From positions 4,910,501 to 4,974,500 of the forward strand of contig JAGTTD010000008.1 in the NCBI GenBank assembly GCA_018398585.1: 64,000 nucleotides of DNA. The letters run 5' to 3'. Shown here one piece after another: positions 1-11,311 of this stretch; position 1 is the stretch's first letter; every line of letters starts with the position of its first letter. This stretch comes from Simmondsia chinensis (taxonomy: Eukaryota; Streptophyta; Magnoliopsida; Caryophyllales; Simmondsiaceae). The notes under the pieces were generated by a model, which saw nothing but the letters and a program-made list of their open reading frames with translations, ran no database searches and was not told where the DNA came from. A program made the translations under genes and the position numbers.

Positions 1-1724
1 CTACCAGTACTACAAAACCAAATTCCAAGAGCGTGTACAAAAAACTGGCCTACACTTCTCACTATGAGGGGAGCCAATGATAAAAATAAAAATTACAATT
101 AGCCCACATCAAAAAATTTTCAACTCATGGGAACACAAACCATTGAGAATTCTACACAGTGAGTCTAATATCAAAGTTCCAAATTGTAGTTACGAGAAGA
201 AAAGACATCCATATATAACTATAATAAACTTCTCCACGCAATCCAACTGATTTTAGAGTAAATTGGAATTAAATGAGAATTTCATATGCTCTTTGGGTCA
301 ACCTCAGGGCTGATGAAATTTATCATTGTATCAAGGTAGATTGATGGTTATGGGCAATTATTTGGTGCACCAAAAGCCTCAAGGTGAAAGGTGTGCATTG
401 AATTGGACATGCCGAGAGGCTATCCAACTAATGATGTATCCAATTAGATCGCCAAATTCCTAAAAGCTAATATAAAAATCCCACATTGAAGTTATGGCCA
501 AAAGTTGATCAATATATAGTATAGTTAGCTAGCTCATTTAATATCCCATAGACTTAATATATAGACCTCACGCGCCAACTTTATTAGCTAGAACGACAAA
601 ATTCAACATGGACTCCACAAACCTCGTGATATGTGCTAAAATGTGGAAATAGAGAGAAGAATCTAGAGTGGGCCACTACCATCTCACCCAAACCACTGTT
701 GATACAAATATCTTAAATTTACATGTATATATTTTTTTAACTGACTTTATTTTATATACAAATACTACATTTTTTATATTTGCTTTCAGGTCCCTAGTTC
801 ATCTATAAATATAGAATTCATAATGAAGAATATGTTACGAATGAAATCAATTTTCTCTGTCCCTTGTTATAAGAGAAAATAAATCAATCACGTGTAGGAC
901 ACGTAATACAACAGTATTTTAGTAGGTAGTATTATTTAGTAGCAATTTAGAAAATTTTTATTTCTAAATAGATAATTAGTGGTCCCCCCTCCCCCCATAC
1001 TATTATAAATAGGGTAAGAATTGTATTGGCAAGAGAACGAATGAATGATGAAAGCTGAATTTTCTCACCCCCTCTACTATTATCTTCTCCCTCTGTGAAT
1101 TCTACTCTATTCCCCCCTCAATTTTTACTTTAAACCATGGTTAAGCTTCGAAAAGGATAATCTAGCCACTCTTCCCAGTTTTAACTATATCAATGATTTC
1201 TCTATCCTAGTTTAAATCTCCCTCTCCCTCCACCTTCTATCTTCCTCTCAATTCAAATTTTTATGATTTCAAGATAAAAAATTAAGGGTTTTATCACTTC
1301 ATCGTGACACAAGTCCCTGCTAGAAACCCTAAATCATTGTCCCATCAACTAACACATTAACAGGATCAAAGCAGTGAAAACCTGAAAATAGAAATGTGAG
1401 ACCTCAACCCCTTAAATCGGATGTTTATTAACAATCACTTTGGTAAAGATGCTAGGACCACCCACAAACACTGAATCCTAAATCGAAATAGCAAACATAA
1501 AAAGAGATTGGAAGAAATAATATGAACACCTAAATTTACGCTATTCAGTAGCCTACATCCATGAAAGGCAGCAACAATATTTCACTACAGAAACAAAGAT
1601 ATTACGTTAGAATTATACTGCCCTTCCTTTTTCCCTACCATACCATGACGCAAGAGGACCCTATTTATAGGCATCTTAAGCTGTAACCTTTGAGGAGCTC
1701 AAGATTCACCTAATTTATGCCCTT
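1..1724. other. non-coding stretch, no gene recognised
   Basis: I see no open frame, tRNA-like or LTR-pair structure that I can support. Around 990-1130 a short AT-rich stretch with a TATAAATAG motif is followed by pyrimidine-rich sequence. This looks like the promoter/leader part of an old LTR, but no partner LTR is visible, so I do not call it. Confidence 0.4.
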
Positions 1725-1742
1725 AATAATTCCAATCATAAA

Positions 1743-1962
1743 GACCAATATACACCAGTAACACTTCCTATGAGAGAAGGTGGTATTCTTAAGAGCTCTT
1801 TGGATAAAGAGCTTTGGTGGCTTTATCGACATAGCTTTATCTGATTTACCATGGGATTGGAGGGTCTCATGTCGTTAGCATGATTGTATTTTTGAGGACA
1901 TCTTGTCCTTAACTGTTTGTACATTTTTTCTCTCTTAGTATAATTTCTTTTTTCAATAAAAA
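1743..1962 (+). mobile_element. 5'-truncated LINE 3' end
   Basis: About 220 bp ending in an A-rich tail, flanked by an 18-bp direct repeat AATAATTCCAATCATAAA (1725-1742) that returns at 1963-1980 with one mismatch. That arrangement is the mark of target-primed reverse transcription. The body, including a GAGGACATCTTGTCCTTAAC stretch followed by a T/C-rich segment, closely matches the reverse complement of about 14695-14880, so the same LINE 3' end was deposited twice. No coding domain is left. L1-type identity is inferred from structure only. Confidence 0.7.
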
Positions 1963-2230
1963 AATAATTCCAATCACAAATTGGTTGTTTCGAGAGACCA
2001 CCTGATACGATCTGAAATTAAAAACAGACTGAACCTAAAATAAAGCAGTAAAATATTGAAAGTAAAGGGATAAGAGAGAAAATATAAAAGATGACGTTTG
2101 ATTTCATTGATTACCTTTGTCATACAATACTCCCCTATTTATAAAATGTCCATCCAAAGCTGGGCCCACCAAACTACCTATTGGGCTACACTAATATTAT
2201 AACCAAGTATACCTAATTTGAGTACGTATC

Positions 2231-2727
2231 TGATGCAGCCCCACCTTAGCCTTTGGAGGGTTTCGGGGCAAATGGGTCTTGCGGGTCGATCTTGGCAAGA
2301 TGGGTCAATGGGCGGAATTGAGATAGAGAAACAGAAGGGAAAGAGAAGCACAGGGCAACCTTGGCAGATCATTCTTGTCGGAATCACGGGTTGGCGGTTT
2401 GGGTTCGAAACACAGCTAATGAAGAATTAAAGTTTGATTTTAAATAAGATTAGTTTTTAGATTTAAATTTTAAATTATTTAAATTTTGAATTATCTTTTA
2501 GTGTTTTATTCTTAGTTAACTAATTCCTCTATATAAACAAGAGGAAGACTAGGGTATAGTTAGTCATTCGATTTTCACATTTAATTTCCAATTTTAGAGC
2601 CTCTTTTCTCGGGTTGTGAGAATCGAGTTTATTTTCCTCTTAAAATTTTATTATTTCATTAACAAAATTAAAGGGAAGGCTGCTGACTCCTTCCTGTTCC
2701 CCAATTTTCCACTTACGAGCTGCATCA
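2231..2727 (+). repeat. 5' LTR of the gypsy-type element
   Basis: Starts TGATGCAGCC and ends GCATCA. It contains a TATATAAACAAGAGGAAG promoter-like segment near 2532 and a TTCTCGGGTTGTGAGAAT palindrome near 2606. The second copy at 3807-4304 matches along its whole length. Confidence 0.85.
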
Positions 2728-2758
2728 ATTAGTATCCGAGCTCAGAACAGTTTCTGAG

Positions 2759-3312
2759 ATGGCCCGTGGGCGACAGAGGTACGCCGCCGTCGAAGACGTT
2801 TGTGATCGAGATCGTCAATGACAGACCGATAGGAGAGTGGACGAGTTTGAGAAGAGATTCCGGCGAATCTAGCGTTGCTCGATTCAACTAGGAGCAAATC
2901 TCAATCTTGCACCGGGAACCCAGCCCCAACGCCCATTAAGACAGGGTGCTGAAGAAGAGAAGACGGATGAGAGCTTCCAGAATCCATTCCCGGACGAGGA
3001 ACTACCGAATCCTAGGCCGAGGCAGCATCAACTCAATACCGACAACACTAACGATTTGATGATCGAAGGTGGAAATCCGATCTCCGGATTGAGATTCCAG
3101 AGCTTGAAGAAGGCGTCATATTGGCGGAAGCGGCTCAGGATGAGTTGGCATCTACACCAATAGGCGACGAGCCAATGTTTGATGGATCAACGTGTCTTGA
3201 TTTGTCTTCTCCACCCATATTTGATGAGCCTATCTATGACGAGGAGGAGGAGGAGGAGGAGGATAAGGTAGGGAGCCTATCAAAGGAGGTTTGTCCAGAA
3301 GGGTTGGCATAA
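2759..3312 (+). pseudogene. gag remnant of the deleted gypsy-type element
   Basis: A frame starts at ATG 2759 (MARGRQRYAAVEDVCDRDRQ) and stops at TGA after 20 codons. Arg-rich, gag-like sequence continues beyond the stop. A separate open stretch at 3121-3312 is strongly acidic and contains a run of Glu codons from a (GAG)n microsatellite near 3240. Nothing here keeps a recognisable capsid or zinc-knuckle domain. It is the leftover 5' end of a gag gene in an element that lost pol. Confidence 0.5.
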
Positions 3313-3585
3313 TGCTTACAGCCAACAAGGAAGGACCAAATGCCGGATGGACAGTGTTACCGAAGCTGCCTTACCAAGAAGGCGGATTCAATACCGAGTA
3401 ATCCTCGTGAGGATTTCAAGCGCCAAGTGTGAAGACTACTTGCTAGAAGTTACATCCGAGTAAACCTGAAGGGCGGATTAGCTATCTTGATGCCAACAAA
3501 AGATGGGAGTTGGTGAGTATTCCTTGACAACAGAACAATCAGTAAAGTCACAAGCCAAATTCCGCCAGTGGAAGGCTAAGTTTCA

Positions 3586-3806
3586 AATTCGAGGGCGAAT
3601 TATCTCCAACCCGAAGAGGATGATGCAGCCCCACCTTCATACTTGGCGGATAGCTTGGCCAGTAAGTCTTGGCGGATTGGCCGGGACAACAAACCACAAC
3701 TGGGTGAGCTTGGCAAGATGGGGACCAGGTAGGATGTAGCTTGGCGAGAATCACCCACATGATCCATTAGCGAATTCGAGGACGAATTCTCTCCAACCGA
3801 GGAGAA
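3586..3806 (+). repeat. tandem duplication of the polypurine/LTR-start junction
   Basis: The sequence leading into the 3' LTR (a GAATTCTCTCCAACC-type stretch followed by TGATGCAGCCCC) occurs twice, at about 3586-3635 and 3770-3820. The first copy runs a short way into LTR-like sequence and then diverges. This looks like a truncated second LTR start, for example from template switching during reverse transcription. Confidence 0.55.
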
Positions 3807-4304
3807 TGATGCAGCCCCGCCTTAGCCTTTGGCAAGTTTCGGGGCGAATGGGTCTTGGCGGGTTGATCTTAGCGTGATGGGTCAATTGGCGGAATCGAGA
3901 TAGAGAAATAGAAGGGAAAGAGAGGCACGGGGCAACCTTGGCGGATCATTCTTGGTGGGATCACGGGTTGGCGGTTTGGGTTCGAAACACGGCTGACAAA
4001 GATTTAAAGTTTGATTTTAAATAGGATTAGTTTTTAGATTTAAATTTCATTTATTTAAATTTTGAATTATCTTTTAGTGTTTTATTCTGAGTCAACTAGC
4101 TCCTCTATATAAACAAAAGGAAGACTAAGGTTTAGTTAGTCATTCAATTTTCAGATTTAATTTCCAATTTTAGAGCTTCTTTTTCTCGGGTTGTGAGAAT
4201 CAAGTTTATTTTCCTCTTGAAGTTTTATTATTTCGTTAATAAAATTAAAGAGCAGGCTGTTGACTCTTTCTCGTTCCCCAATTTTCCAGTTATGCACTGC
4301 ATCA
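3807..4304 (+). repeat. 3' LTR of the gypsy-type element
   Basis: Direct-repeat partner of 2231-2727, with the same TGATGCAGCCCC start and TGCATCA end. Confidence 0.85.
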
Positions 4305-4309
4305 GTATT

Positions 4310-4785
4310 AATCACCATGGGTCTTCAAATCTTAACAAACGACGGGGTACTTTATCAAATAACAGGAAAATATTTCAAAATGTAGCAAGATGCACAGCAC
4401 AAAACCCTAGGGTTCGATTGTGAAAGTAAGAATTACAAGTTGATATTTTTCAGAACTGAAATAGAGAACAAATTAATATAATCTCATGTAAAGTTGTCAA
4501 AAAAAAAAAAGGGCATAAGAGGAAACGAAAGAATGAATTAAGAGCATACCACGATTGAATTTTACGCTGCGAGACTAAACCTTAGAACTCCCCACAACGA
4601 GCGAGAGAGAGAGAGAGAGAGAGAGAGAGTACGAAGAAAATGAAACAGGCGTTGTGTCTTGAGCAGGGGGCAAGCTCAGTACTCAGGAAACGTTTCGTTT
4701 TCAATTATATGGGTCATTTATATTTATCTTTTATTTTCAGATGTTTTTAAAATGATAAAAATGTTGATTTATTTTTTTTTTCTTT
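4310..4785 (-). other. possible 5' leader of a lost minus-strand gene
   Basis: Read on the minus strand from about 4690, there is a (CT)n run (the plus-strand (GA)n at 4603-4629), then about 60 bp of mixed composition ending CGTG|GTATGC. This resembles a plant pyrimidine-rich 5' leader with a donor splice site. No coding exon follows that I can recognise, and the gypsy element has inserted just downstream. The evidence is compositional only. Confidence 0.2.
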
Positions 4786-4793
4786 ATATTAAT

Positions 4794-5140
4794 AAGGATA
4801 ATAAATACTAGGACCCTCTGAACTATTAGTTAAAATCAAGCTGACTTTTCAACTTCTAATTTTATTAAATATATTTCAGAATTATTGGTCAAAATCAATG
4901 TGACCCTCAACTTCTAATTTCATCAAATACACTCTGAAACTATTAATTAAAATCAATTTGACCCCCTCAACTTCTAATTTCATCAAAAATACCCTTTCAG
5001 CTATCAATTAACATCAATTTGACCTCAACTTCTAACGTTTTTAAAAGATATAAAATAACTTATTTAAATATTGTATATCCAATATTGTGATAAAAAATAC
5101 TAAATTCTAAAAAATGATACACATATATATATATTAATAA
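4794..5140 (+). repeat. left arm of the fold-back element, ~60-bp tandem units
   Basis: Successive units repeat a pattern of AACTATTA, AAAATCAA, TGACC, CAACTTCTAAT and a T/A-rich tail. The reverse complement of 10945-11303 follows the same order to the inner edge, where both read TTTAAAAGAT followed by an AATAACTTATTTAAATAT-like stretch. Confidence 0.75.
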
Positions 5141-5546
5141 TTAAAATTTCACTATAGAAAAAAATTTGAATCACCATCTCCTTGTGCAGCATCGGGGTAT
5201 AAAAAATATAGGGTTATTTACACAAAATATTCCTTCACTTTACCTATTATATCAATTTAGTTCTTATATTTTTAATTACGTCACTTTAATCCCCGTATTA
5301 TTTACTTTGTGTCAATTTAGTCTCAAAAGTAAAATTAGTATTGAGTTGGTGACATAATTTTTAATGCTCCAGTAACAGGCAGTTTAAATTGAGTTAGCAG
5401 ATGGATTTATATCGGGCCATTTGTATTTTACATAAATGTCGTTGACTTTAACTTCAATTTCCACTCTAGAGCTAAGTTGACACAATTTTGAACTATAGGA
5501 GGACTAAACTGACGTAATTAAAAATAAAAGGAATAAATTAACATAT

Positions 5547-5902
5547 GTTAAGATCAATGCTAGCTCATATAATTAAAACTAAATCTAATTTAAGTATATA
5601 TGTCTAATTTAAGTGGATTGAATGTGAGGTTACAAATTAATTAGTTATTAAAAATGAGTGGTTTGTATTACATTTGGGTTATTATAAATACCCATGACCT
5701 TAAACCTTAAATGATATCGAGAATTTAAAATAAATAAGACAAAAGTCCTATATATATATATACAAGGTTGTAGTTTTGTTATTGAGAGTTTTATCGTATT
5801 ATTCTCAATTAAATAAAGTTTTGTGTTGTGTCTCCAATTTTGTGTGAATTTCTTCTTTGAGATATAAAATTTAGAATTATATATTCTAAATTTTCTTCAA
5901 CA
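5547..5902 (+). repeat. 5' LTR of copia element 1
   Basis: 356 bp, TGTTAAGATCAATGC to TTCTTCAACA. A TATAAATACC promoter-like box is near 5682, and a short (TA)n near 5752 marks the site expanded in the other LTR. Confidence 0.95.
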
Positions 5903-5904
5903 AT

Positions 5905-5916
5905 TGGTATCAGAGC
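5905..5916 (+). other. primer-binding site (initiator-Met tRNA)
   Basis: TGGTATCAGAGC, complementary to the 3' end of plant initiator-Met tRNA, lies two bases after the 5' LTR. Confidence 0.95.
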
Positions 5917-5977
5917 CGCGGTGTAAGATTTGTCAAGACAAGGTTGTTTTTCACATAGTCAAACTCTTGTTGGCATA

Positions 5978-8900
5978 ATGGGTGATCTTCAAGTAGTTGG
6001 AGGAATCAAAAAGCTCAACAACACAAACTACACCACGTGGGTAACATGTATGGAGTCTTACCTACAAGGTCACGACCTTTGGGAGATTGTCGGTGGTGTT
6101 GAAATTACACAACCGGCAGTAGAAGATGCCAATGGCATCTTGCGGAAGTGGAAAATTAAAGCAGGCAAAGCAATGTTTGCTTTAAAGACCACAGTTGAAG
6201 AAGAAATGTTGGAGCACATACGCGATGCTAAAACACCGAAGGAAGCATGGGACACTTTTGTTACACTCTTTTCAAAGAAGAGTGATACAAGACTGCAAAT
6301 TCTCGAAAACGAGCTGATATCGATGGCACAACGTGACATGACGATTGCCCAATTTTTTCACAAGGTGAAATCAATATGCCGTGAAATTTCTGTTTTAGAT
6401 CCAACAGCGTCTATCGGGGATGCCATGATATAGAGATTAATTATCCATGGTTTAAAACCCAAATATCGAGGGTTTGTTGCCTCTATATAGGGGTGGCCGA
6501 CACAACCATCACTTGTTGAGTTTGAAAATTTGCTTGCTGGTCAAGAAGCTATGGCCAAGCAAATGGGAGAAGTCTTGTTGAAGAGTGAAGAGGAAGCGCT
6601 CTACACCAACAAAAGCAACGGTAAGCGACATAGTAATGGTGGATCTAAAAAGGATGGTGAAAAGAAGTATCACCAAGGAAAGGAAGACTCTCATCGATGG
6701 GGAGCTTCGAAGAATCGCGGTAATATTAAAAAGTTCAATGGCAAGTGTTAGAACTGCGGGAAAATGGGCCACATGGCAAAAGACTGTTGGTCGAAGAAAA
6801 ATCCTGTTGAAAGTAATACTGTTACTTCTACTTCTAAGGAAAGCGAAGATGGTTGGGATGCTGAAGCGCTTTTCGCCATGGAGAAAGAAGACTTAGCTCT
6901 CATGGCAACAACATCAGAAAAGATTGACTACAAGACTGACTGGATTGTAGATTCAGGCTGCTCAAATCACATGACAAGTGATAAACAGATGTTGCAAAAC
7001 TTGTCTGAGTATAAGGGAGGTCGTATGGTGGTGACAGCTGATAACTCAAGATTACCGATAGCCCATATCGGTAAGACTACAGTTATGCCTCGATATAATT
7101 CTAACAAGGTGCCACGTCAAGATGTTTATTATGTTCCAGGGATGAAGAAAAATTTGTTATCTGTAGCTCAATTAACATCATTAGACCATTATGTTATGTT
7201 CGGTCCTCGAGATGTGAAGGTGTATCATGACATCAAAATCTCAGAAAAACCGGCAATGGAAGGACGACGAGTGGAGTCAGTCTATGTGTTGTCAGCAGAG
7301 TCTGCATATGTGGACAAGGCAAGAAAAAATGAGACAACAGATCTATGGCACATGCGGTTAGGTCACGTTAGCTATTCCAAGCTAAAGGTGATGGCAAATA
7401 AGTTGATGTTGAAAGGGCTACCACAACTTGATGTGCAGACAGACACAATATGTGCAGGATGCCAGTATGGTAAAGCACACCAACTACCATATGTGGAATC
7501 AAAATTTAAAGCAGCAGAACCATTAGAGTTAGTTCATTCTAATGTGTTCGGACCAGTTAAGCAACCGTCAATTGGTGGTATGCGATACATGGTGACTTTC
7601 ATTGATGACTTCTCAAGGTACGTGTGGATTTTCTTTATGAAAGAAAAATCTGACACATTCTCAAAGTTTAAAGAGTTCAGAAAGATAGTTGAAGGAGAAG
7701 TGGGAAAGAAGATTCGTTGCTTACGCACAGATAATGGGGGAGAATATAGTTCAAACGAGTTCTCTCAATACCTGAAGGAATCCCAAATACGTCATCAATA
7801 CACTTGTGCCAATACACCACAACAAAATGGTGTAGTTGAAAGAAAAAATAAGCATCTTGCAGAAATTTGTCGCAGTATGCTACATGCAAAGAATGTACCG
7901 AGAAGGTTTTGGGCTGAAGCAATGAGGACTGCAGCTGTTGTGATCAACAAACTTCCTCAACAGAGATTAGAATTTGTTTCACCCTTTGAGAAACTGTGGA
8001 ACGTGAAACCTACAGTTAGTTACTTTCGAGTATTTGGTTGTGTATGTTATGTATTTGTTGCTGATCATTTACGGAACAAGTTTGACAAGAAAGCTATTAG
8101 ATGTATCTTTGTGGGATACGATAGCCAGAGAAAGGGATGGAAATGTTGTGATCCAACAAGTGATAGATGCTACACTTCACGAAATGTGGTGTTTGATGAA
8201 GCATCTTCTTGGTGGTCCTCAGAGAAGAAGGTGTTACCTGACTCGAAAGAATTTGAAGACAAGCTGCAACAAAAGATGGGGGAGCATATTGCTCAATTTC
8301 AACCAAGTTCAGATGAATCAGAAGATTCGAATGGAAGTGACGTCGAACAAATAGTGACTCAGAATCCTTGGCGAACTGGTGTGTATCAACACCCAAGAGA
8401 AGAAGGTGAGCCTAGTGAAACTGAAGAATCAACTCCGCAATCTCAACTTCTAAGGTCAACAAGAACACGAAGGCCAAATCCCAAATATGCCAATGCAGCC
8501 ATGGTCGAAGAAATAACTATAAAAGAACCTGAGACGTTCAAAGAAGCATCACAAAGTTTTGAGTGGATGGCAGCAATGAAAGAAGAGATTGTTGCACTTG
8601 AGCAAAATCAAACTTGGGATCTTGTGCCAAAGCCAAGAGATGTGAAACCCATATCCTGTAAGTGGGTTTACAAGATAAAGCGCCGTCCAGATGGCTCAGT
8701 TGAAAGATACAAGGCACGATTGGTAGCTCGTGGTTTTTCTCAACAATATGGACTAGACTATGATGAAACATTTAGTCCAGTAGCGAAACTTACAACTGTG
8801 CGAGTCTTACTTGCACTTGCAGCCAACAAAGACTGGAATTTGTGTCAAATGGATGTGAAGAATGCTTTTCTTCATGGAGAGCTAGGTCGAGAGATCTACA

Positions 8901-10080
8901 TGATTCAACCAATGAGTTTTCAGAGTCAAGATCGTCCTGAATATGTGTGTAAGCTGCGGAAAGCACTCTATGGACTAAACACAAGCACCAAGGGCATGGT
9001 ATGGTAAAATTGTTGAATTCCTAACACAAAGCGGTTATTCAGTTACACCTGCAGATTCTAGCTTGTTTGTCAAAGCCGTTGAAGGAAAATTAGCGATCGT
9101 GTTAGTTTACGTGGATGATTTAATCCTAACAGGTGATGATGAGGTAGAAATTCTTCAGACAAAGGAGAATTTATCAGTACGTTTCCAGATGAAGGAACTT
9201 AGACAGCTCAAACACTTTCTTGGCTTAGAGATTGATCGCACACGAGAAGGAATATTTCTTTGTCAGCAAAAATATTCCAAAGATTTGTTGAAAAGGTTTG
9301 GAATGCTCGAATGCAAGCCGATTTCAACGCCGATGGAGCCAAATTCCAAAAATGTGCGCACATGAAGGAAAAGATTTGGAAAATTCAACGATGTACCGAC
9401 AATTGGTAGGTAGTCTAATCTACTTAACCTTGACTCGACCTGACATTTCTTATGTAGTTGGTGTGATGAGTCGGTACATGCAAAATCCAAAGAAGCCTCA
9501 TTTGGAAGCAGTTCGACGAATACTGAGATATGTGAAGAGCACAATTGACTATGGTCTTTTGTACAAGAAAGGTGAAGACTGCAAGTTAGTTGGCTACTGT
9601 GATGCTGACTATGCAGGAGATCATGACACCAGGAGATCGACAACTGGGTATGTGTTCAAGCTTGGTTGTGGAACAATTTCTTGGTGTAGCAAGAGACAAC
9701 CGACAGTATCATTGTCAACCACTGAGGCTGAATATCGAGCAGCAGTAATGGCAGCTCAAGAGAGTACATGGTTGATACAACTGTTAAATGATCTACGTCA
9801 AATAGTAGATTATACAGTTCCGCTGTACTGTGACAATCAATCAACAATTCGTTTGGCAGAGAATCCGGTCTTTCATGCAAGAACTAAGCATGTTGAAGTG
9901 CACTACCACTTTATCAGAGAAAAGGTTTTGCAAGATGAGATTGAAATGAGACCGATCAACACAAATGATCAAGTTGCCGATTTGTTCACGAAGAGTTTAA
10001 GTACTGGCAAGTTTGAAAATTTTCGTAATCAACTTGACACAATGAAGAAGATGAGAGCTAACATTGAGGGGGAGTGTTGA
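5978..10080 (+). pseudogene. gag-pol polyprotein of copia element 1, broken
   Basis: The first in-frame ATG is 5978 (MGDLQVVGGIKK). Domains: gag with a KLNNTNYTTWVTCME core (to ~6430); a zinc knuckle with [13 protein letters not shown] (~6752); aspartic protease [11 protein letters not shown] (~6940); integrase zinc region [14 protein letters not shown] (~7344) and core DDFSRYVW plus RTDNGGEY (~7600-7750); reverse transcriptase from [14 protein letters not shown] (~8660) with YVDDLIL (~9109); RNase H with TEAEYRAA (~9724). Lesions: stops TAG at 6431-6433, TAG at 6488-6490 and TAG at 6749-6751 (the last in the zinc knuckle), plus single-base insertions near 8979 (before the YVDD region) and near 9353. 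The reading frame is otherwise open for over 2 kb. The polyprotein would have packaged, copied and integrated the element; this copy cannot make it whole. Confidence 0.95.
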
Positions 10081-10274
10081 GATCAATGCTAGCTCATATA
10101 ATAAAAACTAAATCCAATTTAAGTATATATGTCTAATTTAAGTGGATTGAATGTGAGGTTACAAATTAATTAGTTATTAAAAATGAGTGGTTTGTATTAC
10201 ATTTGGGTTATTATAAATACCCATGACCTTAAACCTTAAATGATATCGAGAATGTAAAATAAATAAGACAAAAG

Positions 10275-10331
<57 letters not shown>

Positions 10332-10471
10332 CAAGGTTGTAGTCTTGTTATTGAGAGTTTTATCGTAATATTCTCAATTAAATAAAGTTTTGTGTTGTGT
10401 CTCCAATTTTGTGTGAATTTCTTCTTTGAGATATAAAATTTAGAATTATATATTCTAAATTTTCTTCAACA
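10075..10471 (+). repeat. 3' LTR of copia element 1 with expanded (TA)n
   Basis: 397 bp against 356 bp for the 5' LTR. The excess is a (TA)n run at about 10279-10330 where the 5' copy has about ten bases. The pol stop codon TGA overlaps the LTR start at 10078-10080. Confidence 0.95.
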
Positions 10472-10599
10472 ACATAATGGCTCAAGTATAGGAAACTCCC
10501 GAGTAAATAACCAAAAAATATATTAAAAATTTTAACTATTAAAAAATATATTTAACTATTAAATTTTTTTCTTTAGTAAAATTTTAACTGTTAAATAAT

Positions 10600-10845
10600 A
10601 GAGGAAAAAAAGGAACATACTCAGTGCCTCAAGGGCTCCCGCCTACGCAGGGTCTGGGGGGGGTGGATGTACGCAGCTTTCCCCCTTCAGGGTGTTAACC
10701 TGAAGAGAGGCTGTTTCCGAGTGCTCTCAACCTGAGAGTGAGGACTTCCCAGGAGGTCACCCATCCTGGTACTACTCTCGCCCAAGCACGCTTATCTTCG
10801 GAGTTCTAATGGGATCCGGTGACAACGTGTTGGTGCCCTCTTTGG
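10600..10845 (-). mobile_element. 5S rRNA-headed SINE, copy A
   Basis: Flanked by a perfect 15-bp duplication TAACTGTTAAATAAT (10585-10599, 10846-10860). On the minus strand it begins ACCAAAGAGGGCACCAAC and runs through a 5S rRNA-like segment (GGATCCCATTAGAACTCCGA, then GCGTGCTTGGGCGAGAG and GGATGGGTGACCTCCTGG). It passes into an Au-type SINE tail (CTGCGTACATCC ... GGCGGGAGCCCTTGAGGCAC) and ends in a T/C-rich tail. The 5S internal promoter (A box, intermediate element, C box) is nearly intact. It lies in the right spacer of the fold-back element. Confidence 0.9.
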
Positions 10846-10868
10846 TAACTGTTAAATAATTTATTTAA

Positions 10869-10941
<73 letters not shown>
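10869..10941 (+). repeat. (TTA)n microsatellite
   Basis: An almost uninterrupted ATT/TTA run with one G interruption, next to the right arm of the fold-back element. Confidence 0.95.
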
Positions 10942-10945
<4 letters not shown>

Positions 10946-11311
10946 AAAATAATTTGTTTATAAAAAATAATTTTATATTATTTTTTAAAATTTAATAATT
11001 TTTTATCATGATATTGGATATTCAAACTAGATATTTAAATAAATTATTTTAAATCTTTTAAAATAGTTAAAAGTTGGGGTCAAATTGATTTTAACTAATT
11101 GTTTAAGGGATGTCTTTGATAAAATTAGAAGTTAGGGGGTTCAAATTGGTTTTAATTAATAGTTCGGGGGTATATTTGATGAAATTAAGAGTTGAGAATC
11201 ATATTGATTTTGACCAATAGTCCGTGGGTATGTTTAATGAATTAGAAGTTGGGGGTTACTTTGATATTGACCATTAGTTCAAGGGATCTCTTTGATATTT
11301 ATCATATTAAT

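Larger units (their letters stand above)
2231..4304 (+). mobile_element. internally deleted gypsy-type LTR retrotransposon
   Basis: Two direct repeats of about 497 bp (2231-2727, 3807-4304) begin TGATGCAGCCCC and end TGCATCA. They are flanked by GTATC (2226-2230) and GTATT (4305-4309), a 5-bp target duplication with one mismatch. The 5' LTR is followed by a degenerate initiator-Met primer site (AGTATCCGAGC). The interior is only 1.08 kb: a short gag-like start, an E-rich stretch and the purine-rich end before the 3' LTR. Protease, reverse transcriptase and integrase are absent, so it could only have moved with enzymes supplied in trans. The peptide just before the 3' LTR (RGRIISNPKRMM) resembles the integrase C-terminal end of chromovirus-like Ty3/gypsy elements. 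The LTRs are visibly more diverged from each other than those of the copia element at 5547. Confidence 0.85.
5547..10471 (+). mobile_element. Ty1/copia retrotransposon, full-length, recently inactivated
   Basis: LTRs 5547-5902 and 10075-10471 begin TGTT and end TTCAACA, with a perfect 5-bp target duplication ACATA (5542-5546, 10472-10476). The initiator-Met primer site TGGTATCAGAGC is at 5905-5916, and a polypurine tract (TTGAGGGGGAG) precedes the 3' LTR. Domain order is gag, protease, integrase, reverse transcriptase, RNase H, as in copia. By eye the LTRs differ at only a handful of positions apart from a (TA)n expansion in the 3' copy, suggesting a comparatively recent insertion. Confidence 0.97.
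5211..10512. mobile_element. Mutator-type MITE, split by a copia insertion
   Basis: A perfect 10-bp direct repeat AAAAAATATA (5201-5210 and 10513-10522) brackets termini GGGTTATTTAC and its reverse complement GTAAATAACC. The terminal inverted repeats continue inward: TTTTTAATTACGTCA on the left corresponds to TGACGTAATTAAAAA near 5511-5525. The right terminus lies beyond the copia element, showing that copia landed inside this MITE. Without it the MITE is about 0.37 kb. A 9-10 bp duplication fits Mutator-like MITEs. Confidence 0.75.
4794..11303. mobile_element. long inverted-repeat (fold-back/Mutator-like) element hosting later insertions
   Basis: The ends (4794-5140 and 10945-11303) are imperfect inverted repeats of about 350 bp, each made of roughly four tandem 60-bp units. 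The unit has a core like ACTTCTAATTTCATCAAATA and a spaced AACTATTA / TCAATTTGACCCC. ATATTAAT flanks both sides (4786-4793, 11304-11311), fitting an 8-9 bp target duplication. Removing the nested MITE (5211-10512) and the SINE (10600-10845) leaves an element of roughly 0.96 kb without coding capacity. Long arms built from subterminal repeats fit fold-back or non-autonomous Mutator-like elements; the superfamily is inferred. Confidence 0.7.
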
